Below, piece after piece: positions 25,814 through 35,212 of a DNA stretch of 64,000 bases; position 1 is the first letter of the stretch; the number at the start of each line of letters is the position of its first letter. The DNA lies in contig NZ_VFPB01000003.1 in the NCBI RefSeq assembly GCF_006716465.1, positions 230,332 to 294,331 of the forward strand. Reading direction: 5' to 3'. Origin of the DNA: Pseudoxanthomonas sp. 3HH-4 (lineage in GTDB: Bacteria > Pseudomonadota > Gammaproteobacteria > Xanthomonadales > Xanthomonadaceae). The notes below the pieces were generated by a model. It saw only the letters and a list, made by a program, of their open reading frames with translations. It had not been told where the DNA came from and searched no databases. A program made the position numbers and the translations under genes.

Positions 25814-27853
25814 ATGCCCCGTTTTATCAAAGACGGACCTGTGGTTCCTGACGATCTCGTCCAAGACCTAGAAGACGATCGCGTCATCTTCTTCTGTGGC
25901 GCCGGCATATCGATGGGCGCAGGATTGCCTAGCTATGCTGGATTAGTTAAGCATTGCTACACAGAACTTGGCATGCCAGTGCCTGGCAAGCACAGCAAAG
26001 CATGGGACTGGCCCGACCGCATGCTGGGGATTCTCGAAAGCAACTACGAAGCCGCTGCAGTGCGCCGAGTGGTTTCAGAGCGATTGTCCAAGCCGCCGAG
26101 GGATTTACGACTTCATGAATCGATACTCAAGCTTTCTCGCCTGCGCAACAGCGGCGGCACAAGGCTCATAACCACCAACTTCGATACCTACTTCGAGCAG
26201 GCGCAGAAAGGGGTATCTGATGAAGTCCCCTTTCATTCGGGTCCCGTGCTCCCCATCCCGCGCAATGACCATATTGTGAGCTGGAAAAGCGTGGTGTATC
26301 TGCACGGGAGACTCGTCGAAGACAACAACCATCATCTGGTTCTAACAAGCGCCGATTTTGGTCGCGCCTACTTGACGGACGCATGGGCGGCACGCTTCGT
26401 GGCACGACTTTTCGCAGAGTTCACGGTCCTTTTCGTCGGATACAGTCTCAACGATCCTGTTCTTCGCTACATGACAGATGCATTTGCTGCTGAGAGGGCC
26501 GCCTCGCGCACAACATACTTACGCAACAAGGCCTACATTTTCGTTGCCAGACCAAGCACCTCGCCGGACCCGGCCCCTTATCGGCAGCGCAGGCTCGAAC
26601 CAATCTTCTATAAGAAAACAAAAGACCATCGCTACTTGCGCGATACGGTCATTGCTTGGGCTAAAGCGCGACAGGACTATCTTGCTAATACTGCAGGAAT
26701 GATCCAGCGAATCGCACCAACACAGCCCGCCTCGCTGGATCCAAGTGAAGCAGCAAATGTCTTATGGGCGGTTGCAGGACGACCCAAAGACCAAGGACAT
26801 GGCGCAAGGGTGTTTGCACGCCTCGCGGACGCCCCTCATCTCACTTGGCTTGACGAGATTGAGCAACACGACAAGCAACTCGTTGCGGAACACGCAACTG
26901 AGGCGGAGCAAGCCAGCAAACAGAACATGCCGATACCGCCAGCACCACAGTTGCTAACAAATGAGTTATTTCCACATAACTCAAACCTCTCGGATCACCG
27001 ACTATCACCCACAGCGCTTGCCCTGACAGCTTGGCTGGTTAGGCACCTTGCTTCCGTTGACTTGGTCGAGCGAGTAATCGAAAAGATTGGTCATGGTAGA
27101 CGCTTGCATGAACAGTTTCGCTTCGCGATTCGAGAAGAGATTGAGAGAGAAAAAGGTCTGAGAGATGGCTTTCTCAGATTTTGGCGGTGCATCTCGGCAG
27201 AGGGCGACTGGGCAATTCCGCCCCGGCCGCGCTGGCAGGGCCCTTTTCATACGGCCTCAAAATCTTTTACCGACTCGCACGCAGAGCCGTGGCTTCGGCA
27301 GGAAGTCCTGGCTGGACTGCGCCCGTCTTTAACCTTCTTGCCGGCTTACTACCAGCCTCCCCTGGATGATCAAGGCAACCCAACTCCTGACGATGACCGG
27401 GGATCGCGCCTAAATCAGCTTGCAAGAGCCAAAGTTGTCCTCAGCGAGGAAACCCACATAGCAAGTCTGCTTTCCGCACTGCGCGGCAAGCCATTTGAAG
27501 GCTCCTTTTGCGCCAGCATCATCACGGAGTTGACGTCAAAACTGAAATCCGCACTCGATCTCTTCGCTCTTGTTGGTGAGGCCGGGCCCAATAGTGATCC
27601 ATCAATCTACCAACGTCCTTCCATCGTTCCCCATGAGCAGAATCGAAATCGTGAAAAGTGGACATGCCTATTCGATCTCATCTGGCTGGGTTGGCAACAT
27701 CTCGATGGAACAGATGCCGCGGCTAGCAAGCGCCTCATCGAAGGGTGGTTTTCGATAGATTACCCTGCGTTCCGCAGGCTCGCTTTAGCGGCCACCTCTC
27801 GCACAGCGCACCTGAGTCCATCGGAGAAGATGGGGTATCTTCTGAATGTCTGA
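25814..27853 (+). CDS. SIR2-like domain protein (N-terminal half of a SIR2-DUF4020-type system)
   Basis: A 679-aa protein whose first about 280 residues form a SIR2-like NAD-binding domain: GAGISMGAGLPSYAGL, LITTNFDTYFEQ, VVYLHGRLVED and LFVGYSLNDPVLRYM. Such domains hydrolyse NAD+ in several phage-defence proteins. The rest is helical and resembles the middle of SIR2-DUF4020 proteins, which are usually single chains of over 1,200 aa. It ends with an 8-bp overlap into the next gene, which looks like the remaining C-terminal part. The 253 bp upstream contain no other gene I can support and may carry the promoter. Confidence 0.8.
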   Translation: MPRFIKDGPVVPDDLVQDLEDDRVIFFCGAGISMGAGLPSYAGLVKHCYTELGMPVPGKHSKAWDWPDRMLGILESNYEAAAVRRVVSERLSKPPRDLRLHESILKLSRLRNSGGTRLITTNFDTYFEQAQKGVSDEVPFHSGPVLPIPRNDHIVSWKSVVYLHGRLVEDNNHHLVLTSADFGRAYLTDAWAARFVARLFAEFTVLFVGYSLNDPVLRYMTDAFAAERAASRTTYLRNKAYIFVARPSTSPDPAPYRQRRLEPIFYKKTKDHRYLRDTVIAWAKARQDYLANTAGMIQRIAPTQPASLDPSEAANVLWAVAGRPKDQGHGARVFARLADAPHLTWLDEIEQHDKQLVAEHATEAEQASKQNMPIPPAPQLLTNELFPHNSNLSDHRLSPTALALTAWLVRHLASVDLVERVIEKIGHGRRLHEQFRFAIREEIEREKGLRDGFLRFWRCISAEGDWAIPPRPRWQGPFHTASKSFTDSHAEPWLRQEVLAGLRPSLTFLPAYYQPPLDDQGNPTPDDDRGSRLNQLARAKVVLSEETHIASLLSALRGKPFEGSFCASIITELTSKLKSALDLFALVGEAGPNSDPSIYQRPSIVPHEQNRNREKWTCLFDLIWLGWQHLDGTDAAASKRLIEGWFSIDYPAFRRLALAATSRTAHLSPSEKMGYLLNV

Positions 27854-29612
27854 CATACCTTCACTTTGGAACAGCGCGCATCGAAAAGAGGCGCTCGACC
27901 TACTCGTTTCTCTGTGGCCAATGCTCTCGGACAACGATCAGGCGATCCTTTCATCCGCACTTGTTTCTGGACCACCGGCCCGTCTAAACCCCAACCTTCC
28001 AGAGGCGGAACGAGAAGCTTCACGTGATCGCCGAGTATTTGACCGAATCGCTGCAATGGAGCATGCGGGCCATACCCTCAGTGGCTCTCTCGTAGCAGAA
28101 CGTGATCGCCTAGTTGAGCGTTATCCGAACTGGCAATGGGGTGGCGAGCAAAGCCATTTTGGTGTTTATACGCAAGTCCGATGGGGCAGCGGAAGCGACT
28201 ACACAGTGGAAGCACTTCTTGAAATATCGGATGAAGAGCTTCAGGACCTACTTCTTGCTGAAAGCGAAGATCGTGACGGCCTTCTCGATGCATGGCGCCA
28301 GTTCGCATCGCGCGAAACACGACGGACGTTGTCGATACTCAGCGAGATAGGAAGCGCCAGCATCGATCATGCAGACTTCTGGTCCGACGCACTATGGGGA
28401 TTGCGCGACGCAACGAAGGATTCCGAGCAGATCCAAGCTGTTCTGGCACTGATTGCAAACATCGATTCCGCAATGCTGCGCACTCCGCGCGTATCCAGCG
28501 CAGCATCCAACCTTCTTGAGGCCATCGCGTCAAATCAAACACTTCAAGATTCTGAAGGTCCCGAGTTTTGGCGCGTATTCGATCTTGTCACGACTGCGGC
28601 CTCATTCGATCCTAGTAACGCGGATCAGCCCGGACACGACGATTGGGTTTCACTTTCTATCAATCGATCGCTGGGCACGCTAGCCACGACCTTTCTCGGC
28701 GTGCTTTTCTCCCGCCGCTTGCTCGTGGGCGCTGGCATCCCAGAAGATCTTGTTGGTCGCCTGAACGTTCTGCTATCTCCTGAAGAAATTTCGCATCGTC
28801 CAGCCCGCGTCATCGCCGCTTCTCGCTTATCCTATCTTTTCGCCGTAGACCCTGACTGGTCACATACCCAGCTTCTGCCAAGCTTTGATTGGATGCGAGA
28901 TGAAGAAGAGGCTGTCGCTTCCTGGCAAGGCTTTTCCTGGCAACCTCGCTTCGACCCTTTGCTGTGGCAAGCGATCAAGCACAGCTTCCTGGCGAGCTTC
29001 ACCACGGATCGAATTTCTAGGCTTGGGGAGCAAGCCGCAGGGTCAATGGCACAACTCCTTGCCGTTGTGGTTGTTGAGTTGGGAATGGCTGAGCTGCCGC
29101 GCAATATGGGCCGCGCTGCTCTTGCAGTCCTAGGACCTCAAGAACGCTCTGAAGCCCTTTCCTGGATCGCTGCGCACATGCAACGACCAATTGAGAACGA
29201 AGACTCTCGAAGTGCCGACAGCATCTGGCATGACAACGTTTCTCCGTGGTTGCGCCGCAGTTGGCCACTTGGTCCTGATGCACGGAGCGCATCGGAATCG
29301 CGCCATCTGGCAGAGATCGCAATCGCAACTCAAGCACATTTCGAGTCAGCGGTGCATCAGATCGTTCCGCTTGTTGTGCCGTCGGATGCAGGGTTGCCCC
29401 TGGAGCAGTTAGCTAATACAAATCACCCAGAGCAGCATCCAGCCGCCACGCTGGATTTGGTGACTGCCATACTCGACCCCAACCAATTAATGTTCGTCCG
29501 CGACGCATTACGAGCAATCCTGGGTCGTATCCAGAATCGGCACCCGTCCATGATTGAAGATCATCGCTACCGACATTGGAACGACCGGCTACGTGTTCAT
29601 ATGGCCTATTGA
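27846..29612 (+). CDS. DUF4020-like protein, partner/C-terminal half of the SIR2 protein
   Basis: A 588-aa, soluble, helix-rich protein. The N-terminal part (ILSSALVSGPPARLN, then VERYPNWQW) resembles the C-terminal DUF4020 region that is fused to SIR2 domains elsewhere. Its ATG sits in TGAATGTCTGA: its own frame has a stop immediately upstream, and the upstream gene stops 5 bp after the ATG. It could be a naturally split pair or a frameshifted fusion. Confidence 0.7.
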   Translation: MSDIPSLWNSAHRKEALDLLVSLWPMLSDNDQAILSSALVSGPPARLNPNLPEAEREASRDRRVFDRIAAMEHAGHTLSGSLVAERDRLVERYPNWQWGGEQSHFGVYTQVRWGSGSDYTVEALLEISDEELQDLLLAESEDRDGLLDAWRQFASRETRRTLSILSEIGSASIDHADFWSDALWGLRDATKDSEQIQAVLALIANIDSAMLRTPRVSSAASNLLEAIASNQTLQDSEGPEFWRVFDLVTTAASFDPSNADQPGHDDWVSLSINRSLGTLATTFLGVLFSRRLLVGAGIPEDLVGRLNVLLSPEEISHRPARVIAASRLSYLFAVDPDWSHTQLLPSFDWMRDEEEAVASWQGFSWQPRFDPLLWQAIKHSFLASFTTDRISRLGEQAAGSMAQLLAVVVVELGMAELPRNMGRAALAVLGPQERSEALSWIAAHMQRPIENEDSRSADSIWHDNVSPWLRRSWPLGPDARSASESRHLAEIAIATQAHFESAVHQIVPLVVPSDAGLPLEQLANTNHPEQHPAATLDLVTAILDPNQLMFVRDALRAILGRIQNRHPSMIEDHRYRHWNDRLRVHMAY

Positions 29613-29816
29613 ACCGTGACAGTCAGAGAAACTTGATCGGAATCTCACGACGCTAGAGGCTGGACGAGGCAGCGATCTTGCTCGACACGCCGGACCACCA
29701 GAGCACTATCGGCGCGCCCACATCCAGCTGCAGAGGTAGCGCTGAATACGTCCTTTCTCGGGTTTGGCGCCCCGAGTTCAAGCGAGCAAACCATCAACTC
29801 GGAGGAAAAGGAAGCT

Positions 29817-30587
29817 ATGCGAACTGGACGACGGGGCGGCGAAGCCAAGGTTTGCAAGGAAAGGCACCAAGGACCGTCAAGCGAGGAGGCCCAGCAGTCC
29901 CTCCCACAGATTGCGACCACGGCAGCGACACTGGTCGGCGCGATAGCTGCTCTTGCAACGATCATAGGCTTTTGCCTGCATCTCGCTGGTGACATTGCCA
30001 ATTCAACCTATCTGACCAGCTTGGGAGTCGAACCTTCATCGTTCCCGCAGGCGGTCGACTCAAAGATCATCCACGGCTACTACGTGACACTGCTTCAAGG
30101 ACTGGGCCTTCTCAAAGACGTTCCTTGGGGGGCCGTGCTAGCGATTATCGGCCTGTCCACATTAGCCATCGTGATCATCCGGATTCCGGTCAAGGAAGAT
30201 TCCGAGTTGCGGAGCTGGTTGGACCGTCGGTCTTTTTGGGTCAAACAGCCCATCGTCGCCGCGCTGGCCTCCACGCTGTTCTTATCAGCTACTGTCTGCG
30301 TAGGCTGCCTTGTCCTGCTAATGGCAATTGTGCCGGGCCTTGCAGGCGAGAAGTTTGGCAAGTCCAAGGCCGACGAAATGAATGCCTTTCTTAAGCGAGA
30401 AACCGCTCACTTCTCAGAGCTTTGGCGCGACGATCAGCTCTTGGTTAGTGGTCACGTCATCACAACCAATGAGAACCTGATCGCCATCTACGACATCAAT
30501 ACTAAGGCCATGAGGACATTGCCTCGAGAGGGGATCGAGATCAGAACTCCGCTGCCAGCCTTGAGTATCCAGGCCACGGCCAAATGA
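29817..30587 (+). CDS. Membrane protein of unknown function
   Basis: A 256-aa protein with three to four hydrophobic segments (about 36-60, 102-121, 148-176) and a C-terminal soluble tail with a small beta-rich stretch (DDQLLVSGHVITTNENLIAIYD). The N-terminal 30 residues are basic and cytoplasmic-looking. A GGAGG sequence precedes the ATG. It lies 204 bp after the DUF4020-like gene, in the same direction. Function unknown; a membrane effector of the neighbouring SIR2 system is possible but unsupported. Confidence 0.6.
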   Translation: MRTGRRGGEAKVCKERHQGPSSEEAQQSLPQIATTAATLVGAIAALATIIGFCLHLAGDIANSTYLTSLGVEPSSFPQAVDSKIIHGYYVTLLQGLGLLKDVPWGAVLAIIGLSTLAIVIIRIPVKEDSELRSWLDRRSFWVKQPIVAALASTLFLSATVCVGCLVLLMAIVPGLAGEKFGKSKADEMNAFLKRETAHFSELWRDDQLLVSGHVITTNENLIAIYDINTKAMRTLPREGIEIRTPLPALSIQATAK

Positions 30588-30678
30588 TCTAGTTGTCGAT
30601 TTGGAAAGTTCACCGTGGGGATTGAGCGAACTGGGAAGAGGGGCCGCTAAAAGCCCCTCTCAAAAACGATGATCTTGC

Positions 30679-31074
30679 TCACCCCGGAAACCTCGGGAAC
30701 TTCTCATCAGGGTGCCGAGCCTTCCATTCCTTGTAGGCAGCAGTTCCCTCCCATGCGGTAAACGACCTCGGCGGCCGACCTCGCCCGCTCCACGTCTCCT
30801 GGGTATGGGGCAGCCAATACTTCGGGGCGACTTCTTTGGTCCCTGCTTCCTTCTTGGCCTTTGCTGGGCTACTTGCACCCACGGCCGTCACGATCTCGGC
30901 CTTTTGCTTAGCGCTGAAGTGCTGACCGTATTGGCCGAGCAAGTTCATGACCTCGGCGTAGGCATCAGCTGCCTGTTGCTGGCGGAGCTGGATCTCTTGT
31001 TCTTCGAGCTTCCGGAGTTCCTCCTCCAGCTTGGCCTTGGCGGTGGCGATGGAATCCAGGGTTGGCTTACTCAT
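30679..31074 (-). CDS. H-NS-family nucleoid protein (xenogeneic silencer type)
   Basis: A 131-aa protein with an N-terminal coiled-coil oligomerisation region (KLEEELRKLEEQEIQLRQQQ) and a C-terminal H-NS DNA-binding domain containing the AT-hook-like loop TWSGRGRPPRSF. It sits inside the low-GC accessory segment between the SIR2 and TIR genes and may silence them or the whole island. Length and layout are normal for H-NS. Confidence 0.88.
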   Translation of the reverse strand: MSKPTLDSIATAKAKLEEELRKLEEQEIQLRQQQAADAYAEVMNLLGQYGQHFSAKQKAEIVTAVGASSPAKAKKEAGTKEVAPKYWLPHTQETWSGRGRPPRSFTAWEGTAAYKEWKARHPDEKFPRFPG

Positions 31075-31140
31075 GCGTTGCGTTGACCTCTTTCAGAAGA
31101 CGGACCTGATGGCCGGCAGCCCACGAGTTTAATTGAACCG

Positions 31141-32193
31141 GTGGCGAAGCAGCCTACCCAAGGCTTGGCTAGAATCAGCCCTAACGGGCCGGAGCGCCCA
31201 GCCGACTTGGGGTTTCCCTTGCCAACCGTCTTCTTCTCCTACTCCCATGCCGACGAGGACCTGCGCGACCAGTTGGAGAAGCAGCTGGCCATGCTGAAGC
31301 GCCAGGGGGTGATTGAGACTTGGCATGATCGCCGTATCGGCGCGGGCCAGGAGCTTGGGCAAGTCATCGATGAGCACATCAATACCGATGACATCATCTT
31401 GTTACTGGTGAGCCAAGACTTCATTTCCTCGGACTACTGCTACAACATTGAGATGAAGCAGGCACTGGAGCGTCACGAGGCAGGCGAGGCTATCGTCATC
31501 CCCGTGATTCTGAGGGCGTGCGAATGGCCCTATGCCCCTTTTGGCAAGCTGATGGCCACTCCTACGGACGGAAAGCCTGTCACCCAATGGCCGGACCGGG
31601 ATGAGGCCTTTCTCCAGGTCGCCAGAGCGGTCCGGGACGCCGCCGGACGCCTTTCAGGAGGAAAGGCACCGGCCTTAGTGGGACCCTCCCCCTCAAAGGC
31701 ATCCATCACTGAAGGTGATGTCACGTCGTCAAGGCCTGGCCCCCGATCGAGCAACCTACGGCTGTCCAAGAGTTTCACCCAACGAGACAAGGACCAGTTC
31801 AAGGCCGACACGTTCGAATACATCGCGCGCTACTTCGAGAATTCCTTAGCGGAGCTCGAGGCTCGGAACCCGGGCTACCAAGGCACGTTCCGGCGTGTGG
31901 ATGCCAACCGCTTCTTTGCCACGATCTACAAGGACGGCAAAGACGTTGCGCGGGCGACGGTCTACCTGGGCGGCATGCTGGGTGCGATCAACTATCTCCA
32001 AGGCGAAACCACCAGCAGCAATTCGTCCAACGAGTCGCTTTCGGTCGACGCTGACGACCAGATGCTCTTCCTGACCAGCATGGGCATGTCATCGTTCGGA
32101 CGAGCGCGCGAGCAGAAGCTGACCCAGGAGGGGGCCGCGGAGCTCCTGTGGGGCTTGGTCATAGATCCACTTCAACAACGCCACAACTGGTAG
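31141..32193 (+). CDS. TIR-domain protein
   Basis: A 350-aa protein with an N-terminal TIR domain (about residues 28-160): VFFSYSHADEDLRDQLEKQL, the WHDRRIGAG loop, LLVSQDFISSDYC followed by the Glu of NIEMKQAL expected for NADase activity, and VIPVILRACEWPYAPFGKL. A linker leads to a C-terminal domain (about 215-350) with FEYIARYFENSLAELEARNP and NESLSVDADDQMLFL. That domain accompanies TIR in other bacterial proteins and may sense the trigger (inference). The GTG start at 31141 is provisional; no clear ribosome site is visible. The next gene begins 8 bp downstream. Confidence 0.82.
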   Translation: MAKQPTQGLARISPNGPERPADLGFPLPTVFFSYSHADEDLRDQLEKQLAMLKRQGVIETWHDRRIGAGQELGQVIDEHINTDDIILLLVSQDFISSDYCYNIEMKQALERHEAGEAIVIPVILRACEWPYAPFGKLMATPTDGKPVTQWPDRDEAFLQVARAVRDAAGRLSGGKAPALVGPSPSKASITEGDVTSSRPGPRSSNLRLSKSFTQRDKDQFKADTFEYIARYFENSLAELEARNPGYQGTFRRVDANRFFATIYKDGKDVARATVYLGGMLGAINYLQGETTSSNSSNESLSVDADDQMLFLTSMGMSSFGRAREQKLTQEGAAELLWGLVIDPLQQRHNW

Positions 32194-32200
32194 GCGCAGC

Positions 32201-32671
32201 ATGCTCTCCGCAAGCGAATTTACCGTCGGCAGCATCGGGCAGGCAATGCCATTGGCCCTGGTTCTCCCTCGACATGACCATGAGGAGACCATCTTGATCG
32301 CTCGATGTGAGAATGGCCCTGCGGCCTTCTTTCTCAGTGAACGAGAGCGATTCAAATGGTTTGAGTCATCAGGCAACGAGCACTGGCATGGTCTGATTAT
32401 CCCTAACGTGCGTATCGAAGTAGATGAGAGCAGCATCTTTGATCCGAGCCGCATGGACGAGCGACCGGGGACTGTCATCCGCAGTCGGGACCGGCTGGTA
32501 GTCAAAGCTAAAGGCCTTAGGGCGTTTAGCATGCTCGAGTCACTTATCCTCGAAGACAGCTTGACGCCAACGTCGCAAGAACATGCAGGCTTCCTCCGAT
32601 GGCAGGTTGTAATAGGCACCGGTGTGGAGAAACGCGTTCTATCTTCGGTATCGGCTGACAATCCAAAGTGA
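32201..32671 (+). CDS. Hypothetical protein co-transcribed with the TIR gene
   Basis: A 156-aa soluble protein 8 bp after the TIR gene. It has a beta-rich first half (LALVLPRHDHEETILIA, GPAAFFLSERERFKWF, GLIIPNVRIEVDESS) and a mixed second half. No signal peptide, membrane segment or known motif is seen. The tight spacing suggests a working partner of the TIR protein, such as a regulator or sensor, but no function can be assigned. Confidence 0.65.
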   Translation: MLSASEFTVGSIGQAMPLALVLPRHDHEETILIARCENGPAAFFLSERERFKWFESSGNEHWHGLIIPNVRIEVDESSIFDPSRMDERPGTVIRSRDRLVVKAKGLRAFSMLESLILEDSLTPTSQEHAGFLRWQVVIGTGVEKRVLSSVSADNPK

Positions 32672-32893
32672 GCAGGCGAATTCGGCACACAAGGTCACTC
32701 CCTTCGAGTTGACCAACCTGACGTGCCGCGGCTGAGCCAGCATCCACACACGGCTCCGTGCAAACGGAGGCCATCAGAGACGTTAGAGCTCGAAAGTCAG
32801 CTGCCTGACATGCCGGTTCGGCGACAAATACGGCGCACTATTAACCAAACAGGGTTGACAGCCGCCCGCCCTTTGCTAGAAAGCGAATTCCCC

Positions 32894-33151
32894 ATGCTCC
32901 TCTCGCGAGACTTTATGAAGGTCGAAACATTCTGGAACAACGCCTTTCTTGCCGCTTTGAGTCGTGTGCCTCCGGCACAGGCAAAGGTCGAGGCTGACGA
33001 AGCAACCAGGCTTGTCATCACCCATTGGCAAGAACAGCTCTACAACTGGGGCCCTTCTATTACCCCGCGCTGGCAAGACCAAAACATCTCCGAGATACCA
33101 AGAAACCTCGAAACACCTAACGCCGCTGCCTTGGAGGGCGCGGCGCAGTAG
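32894..33151 (+). CDS. Small hypothetical protein, 85 aa
   Basis: A short helical protein (MLLSRDFMKVETFWNNAF, then EADEATRLVITHWQEQ) read in the same direction as the TIR pair. The frame is open upstream to 32723, but residues before 32894 are not protein-like, so this ATG is chosen. A helical block with a DEA...HWQ signature recurs in my memory of small island proteins, without a known function. The last 35 bp overlap the 3' end of the convergent gene, which lowers confidence. Confidence 0.45.
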   Translation: MLLSRDFMKVETFWNNAFLAALSRVPPAQAKVEADEATRLVITHWQEQLYNWGPSITPRWQDQNISEIPRNLETPNAAALEGAAQ

Positions 33152-33650
33152 GCGTCGCGGGATCAACACGTTGTTTGTATCCAAGAAGGCTTGCAAGATC
33201 GTCGAAAGAATGCTCCCCGAGAAGAATCGAGAGTCCGCCCTTATTTGGACCGCCAACATTGAGGGCAACGAGAACCCATGACCTCTCGAACTCTTTACTG
33301 CTAGAAGTATTTGAACGATCGACGATTTCAACCTTGCAGACCATTCCTTTAGCCGCTGAAGCGTCCTCAGGAAAGCTTGATCGAAATGTCTCTGAAAGAT
33401 ACTCAGCTGAGATCACTTCATCGCTTGCCGCGCTATAGCCAGGACTTTTGTCAACAAAGCCCCAAGCTTCGTCTGGCGATTCTCCTCTGAACCTAACGAT
33501 TGGCGGACCGTTGACGTCGATGACCTGAAAACGCCCTTTTGGCTGATCGCTCACAGGAACGGGATTCCCCGTCTCATCATATCGATCGAGACGAATGACA
33601 ATGACTCCATTTTTTGCCGCAGTAACAACGGAAACAGTATTCCCACTCAT
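33117..33650 (-). CDS. Hypothetical protein, 177 aa
   Basis: A soluble, mostly beta protein (VSVVTAAKNGVIVIRLDRYD near the start, GRFQVIDVNGPPIVRFRG in the middle) ending in a basic, proline-rich tail. The ATG at 33650 has AGAGG 6 bp upstream; a GTG at 33695 would add 15 residues. It lies between the TIR segment and the integrase, on the minus strand. I do not recognise the family. Confidence 0.55.
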   Translation of the reverse strand: MSGNTVSVVTAAKNGVIVIRLDRYDETGNPVPVSDQPKGRFQVIDVNGPPIVRFRGESPDEAWGFVDKSPGYSAASDEVISAEYLSETFRSSFPEDASAAKGMVCKVEIVDRSNTSSSKEFERSWVLVALNVGGPNKGGLSILLGEHSFDDLASLLGYKQRVDPATPTAPRPPRQRR

Positions 33651-33742
33651 CGATAGCCTCTTTGACAGCGTATTAATCGGCGAACCTGTCGCCACCCGTT
33701 TCCCGGGAAAATGATTGAAGCTTCAGAGGTGACAACAAACAC

Positions 33743-35212
33743 TCATCGCTGGTCTTCACAGTGTTCACTAGTCAGCTCCAACCCGTAGCGGAGAACCGCC
33801 AATCCTGGAGAGTGAGGCCCCAATCCCCTCAACTTCTCCGTAACCGTGAAGTCCCTGCTATACGTGCCATGGTGTTCGTCATCCAGCTCATGTCCAACGA
33901 TTTGAGCCCTTAGCTCAGACACGACCCCAGCGCCCTGCAACTCCTGGATGAAAGTCTTTCGTAGGGAATGGAAGCCCCTCTTGGCCTCTGGCCAGCCCTT
34001 CCCTACTACCGCCAGATGGCGGCTGAAAGCCTTCGAAATCCAGTTCCCCTGGCCATTCTTGGCATCCGCTTTCGCGGCTGGGAAGAGACGCTTGCTGCCA
34101 TTCGCTTTCAGCGAGTTCACCCACTCCTCGAAGCCCAATGCCAAGAGATCAGGGTGGACAGGCACGGTTCGAAGACTGACGTCGGTCTTCACTTTCTGGT
34201 GAGGACCTTCGTCTGAAATGCGGATGCAGAGGATGCCTTCTTCCTCGATCACATCCGACACCAATAGCTGCCCGACTTCCGACGCCCGCGCGCCCGTGTA
34301 AAGACCGAGCAGTGCAGCCCAGCGCGCGGCACGCGAGAGATGTCCAAAGGCCTCAGGCGCGAATAGAGCTTGGATTTGCTCCCGGTCATAGGCCTTAAAG
34401 CCCAGCTTCCGTCGCGACCGCTTCTCACGGGTCGAATAGCGCACGTGCCCTGCGGCAGGGTTATCCCCTTGGGGGTAATACCCCGAAGCCATCGCCCAAT
34501 CAAAGAAGCCCCCTTTCCCGCCGACGTAACTCTGTTTGTTCGTCAGCGTGGGCGTGGAGGCGCCTTCTTGGCGCATGTGCTGATACCACCTGGCCAGGTC
34601 TGACCGATGGATGGTCGCGAGCTGGGTCTTATCTCCCAGGAAGCGGACCAATGACTCAATGGCGGTTTTCTTGATCGTGTAGGTCTTGGGAAGCGTCGAG
34701 GCCTTCAGCGTGGCCAGCCAAGCATTGCGGGCCTTGCCCAAGGTCAACGACTCCACGGCGGCCTTGGCCACCGGCGAAGACCGCGACGGAAAAGGCGTGT
34801 GGACGGCCTCGAGCAAGGGATCCTTTGCATAGATCTCTTGCATCGAGCGGAACAGCTGGACGTCTTTTTCGTCGTCCATCTGCCAGCGCTCTGTAACGGT
34901 CCCATCCGGTGCCCGGCTGCGGTGCAGCGTCAGTTCCCGCAGATCCTTGGATGCGGTAAGTCGCGCGACCAACTCATCAGCATCTTTCTTCCCCAGCTTG
35001 TCCACGCGTTGATCCCTCAACAGTGTGAAGAGACGAGCATAACCGGCCGTCAGCCACACCGCGCGCACCTTGGCCTCGGGAAGGTCTCCCGTGCGAAGCG
35101 TCCGTTTTATGACGCGACACCCCAGCACGCGCTGGAGGTCGGTGGGAACGCGCTGGCGAAACGACCACCGACCAGAGGCCAGGGAACGGGTCAAATAGTG
35201 GGGAATGCGCAT
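33743..35212 (-). CDS. Site-specific tyrosine recombinase (island integrase)
   Basis: A 489-aa integrase. The N-terminal part is a DUF6538/SAM-like arm-binding region, followed by a core-binding domain (about 170-265). The C-terminal catalytic domain (about 290-470) has Arg in YTGARASEVGQLL, HSLRKTF (His-x-x-Arg), the second His in IVGHELDDEHHGTY, and Tyr shortly after in that segment. It ends 85 bp from the 3' end of tRNA-Ser, the expected place for the enzyme that inserted the island. It seems intact, so excision may still be possible. Confidence 0.92.
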   Translation of the reverse strand: MRIPHYLTRSLASGRWSFRQRVPTDLQRVLGCRVIKRTLRTGDLPEAKVRAVWLTAGYARLFTLLRDQRVDKLGKKDADELVARLTASKDLRELTLHRSRAPDGTVTERWQMDDEKDVQLFRSMQEIYAKDPLLEAVHTPFPSRSSPVAKAAVESLTLGKARNAWLATLKASTLPKTYTIKKTAIESLVRFLGDKTQLATIHRSDLARWYQHMRQEGASTPTLTNKQSYVGGKGGFFDWAMASGYYPQGDNPAAGHVRYSTREKRSRRKLGFKAYDREQIQALFAPEAFGHLSRAARWAALLGLYTGARASEVGQLLVSDVIEEEGILCIRISDEGPHQKVKTDVSLRTVPVHPDLLALGFEEWVNSLKANGSKRLFPAAKADAKNGQGNWISKAFSRHLAVVGKGWPEAKRGFHSLRKTFIQELQGAGVVSELRAQIVGHELDDEHHGTYSRDFTVTEKLRGLGPHSPGLAVLRYGLELTSEHCEDQR

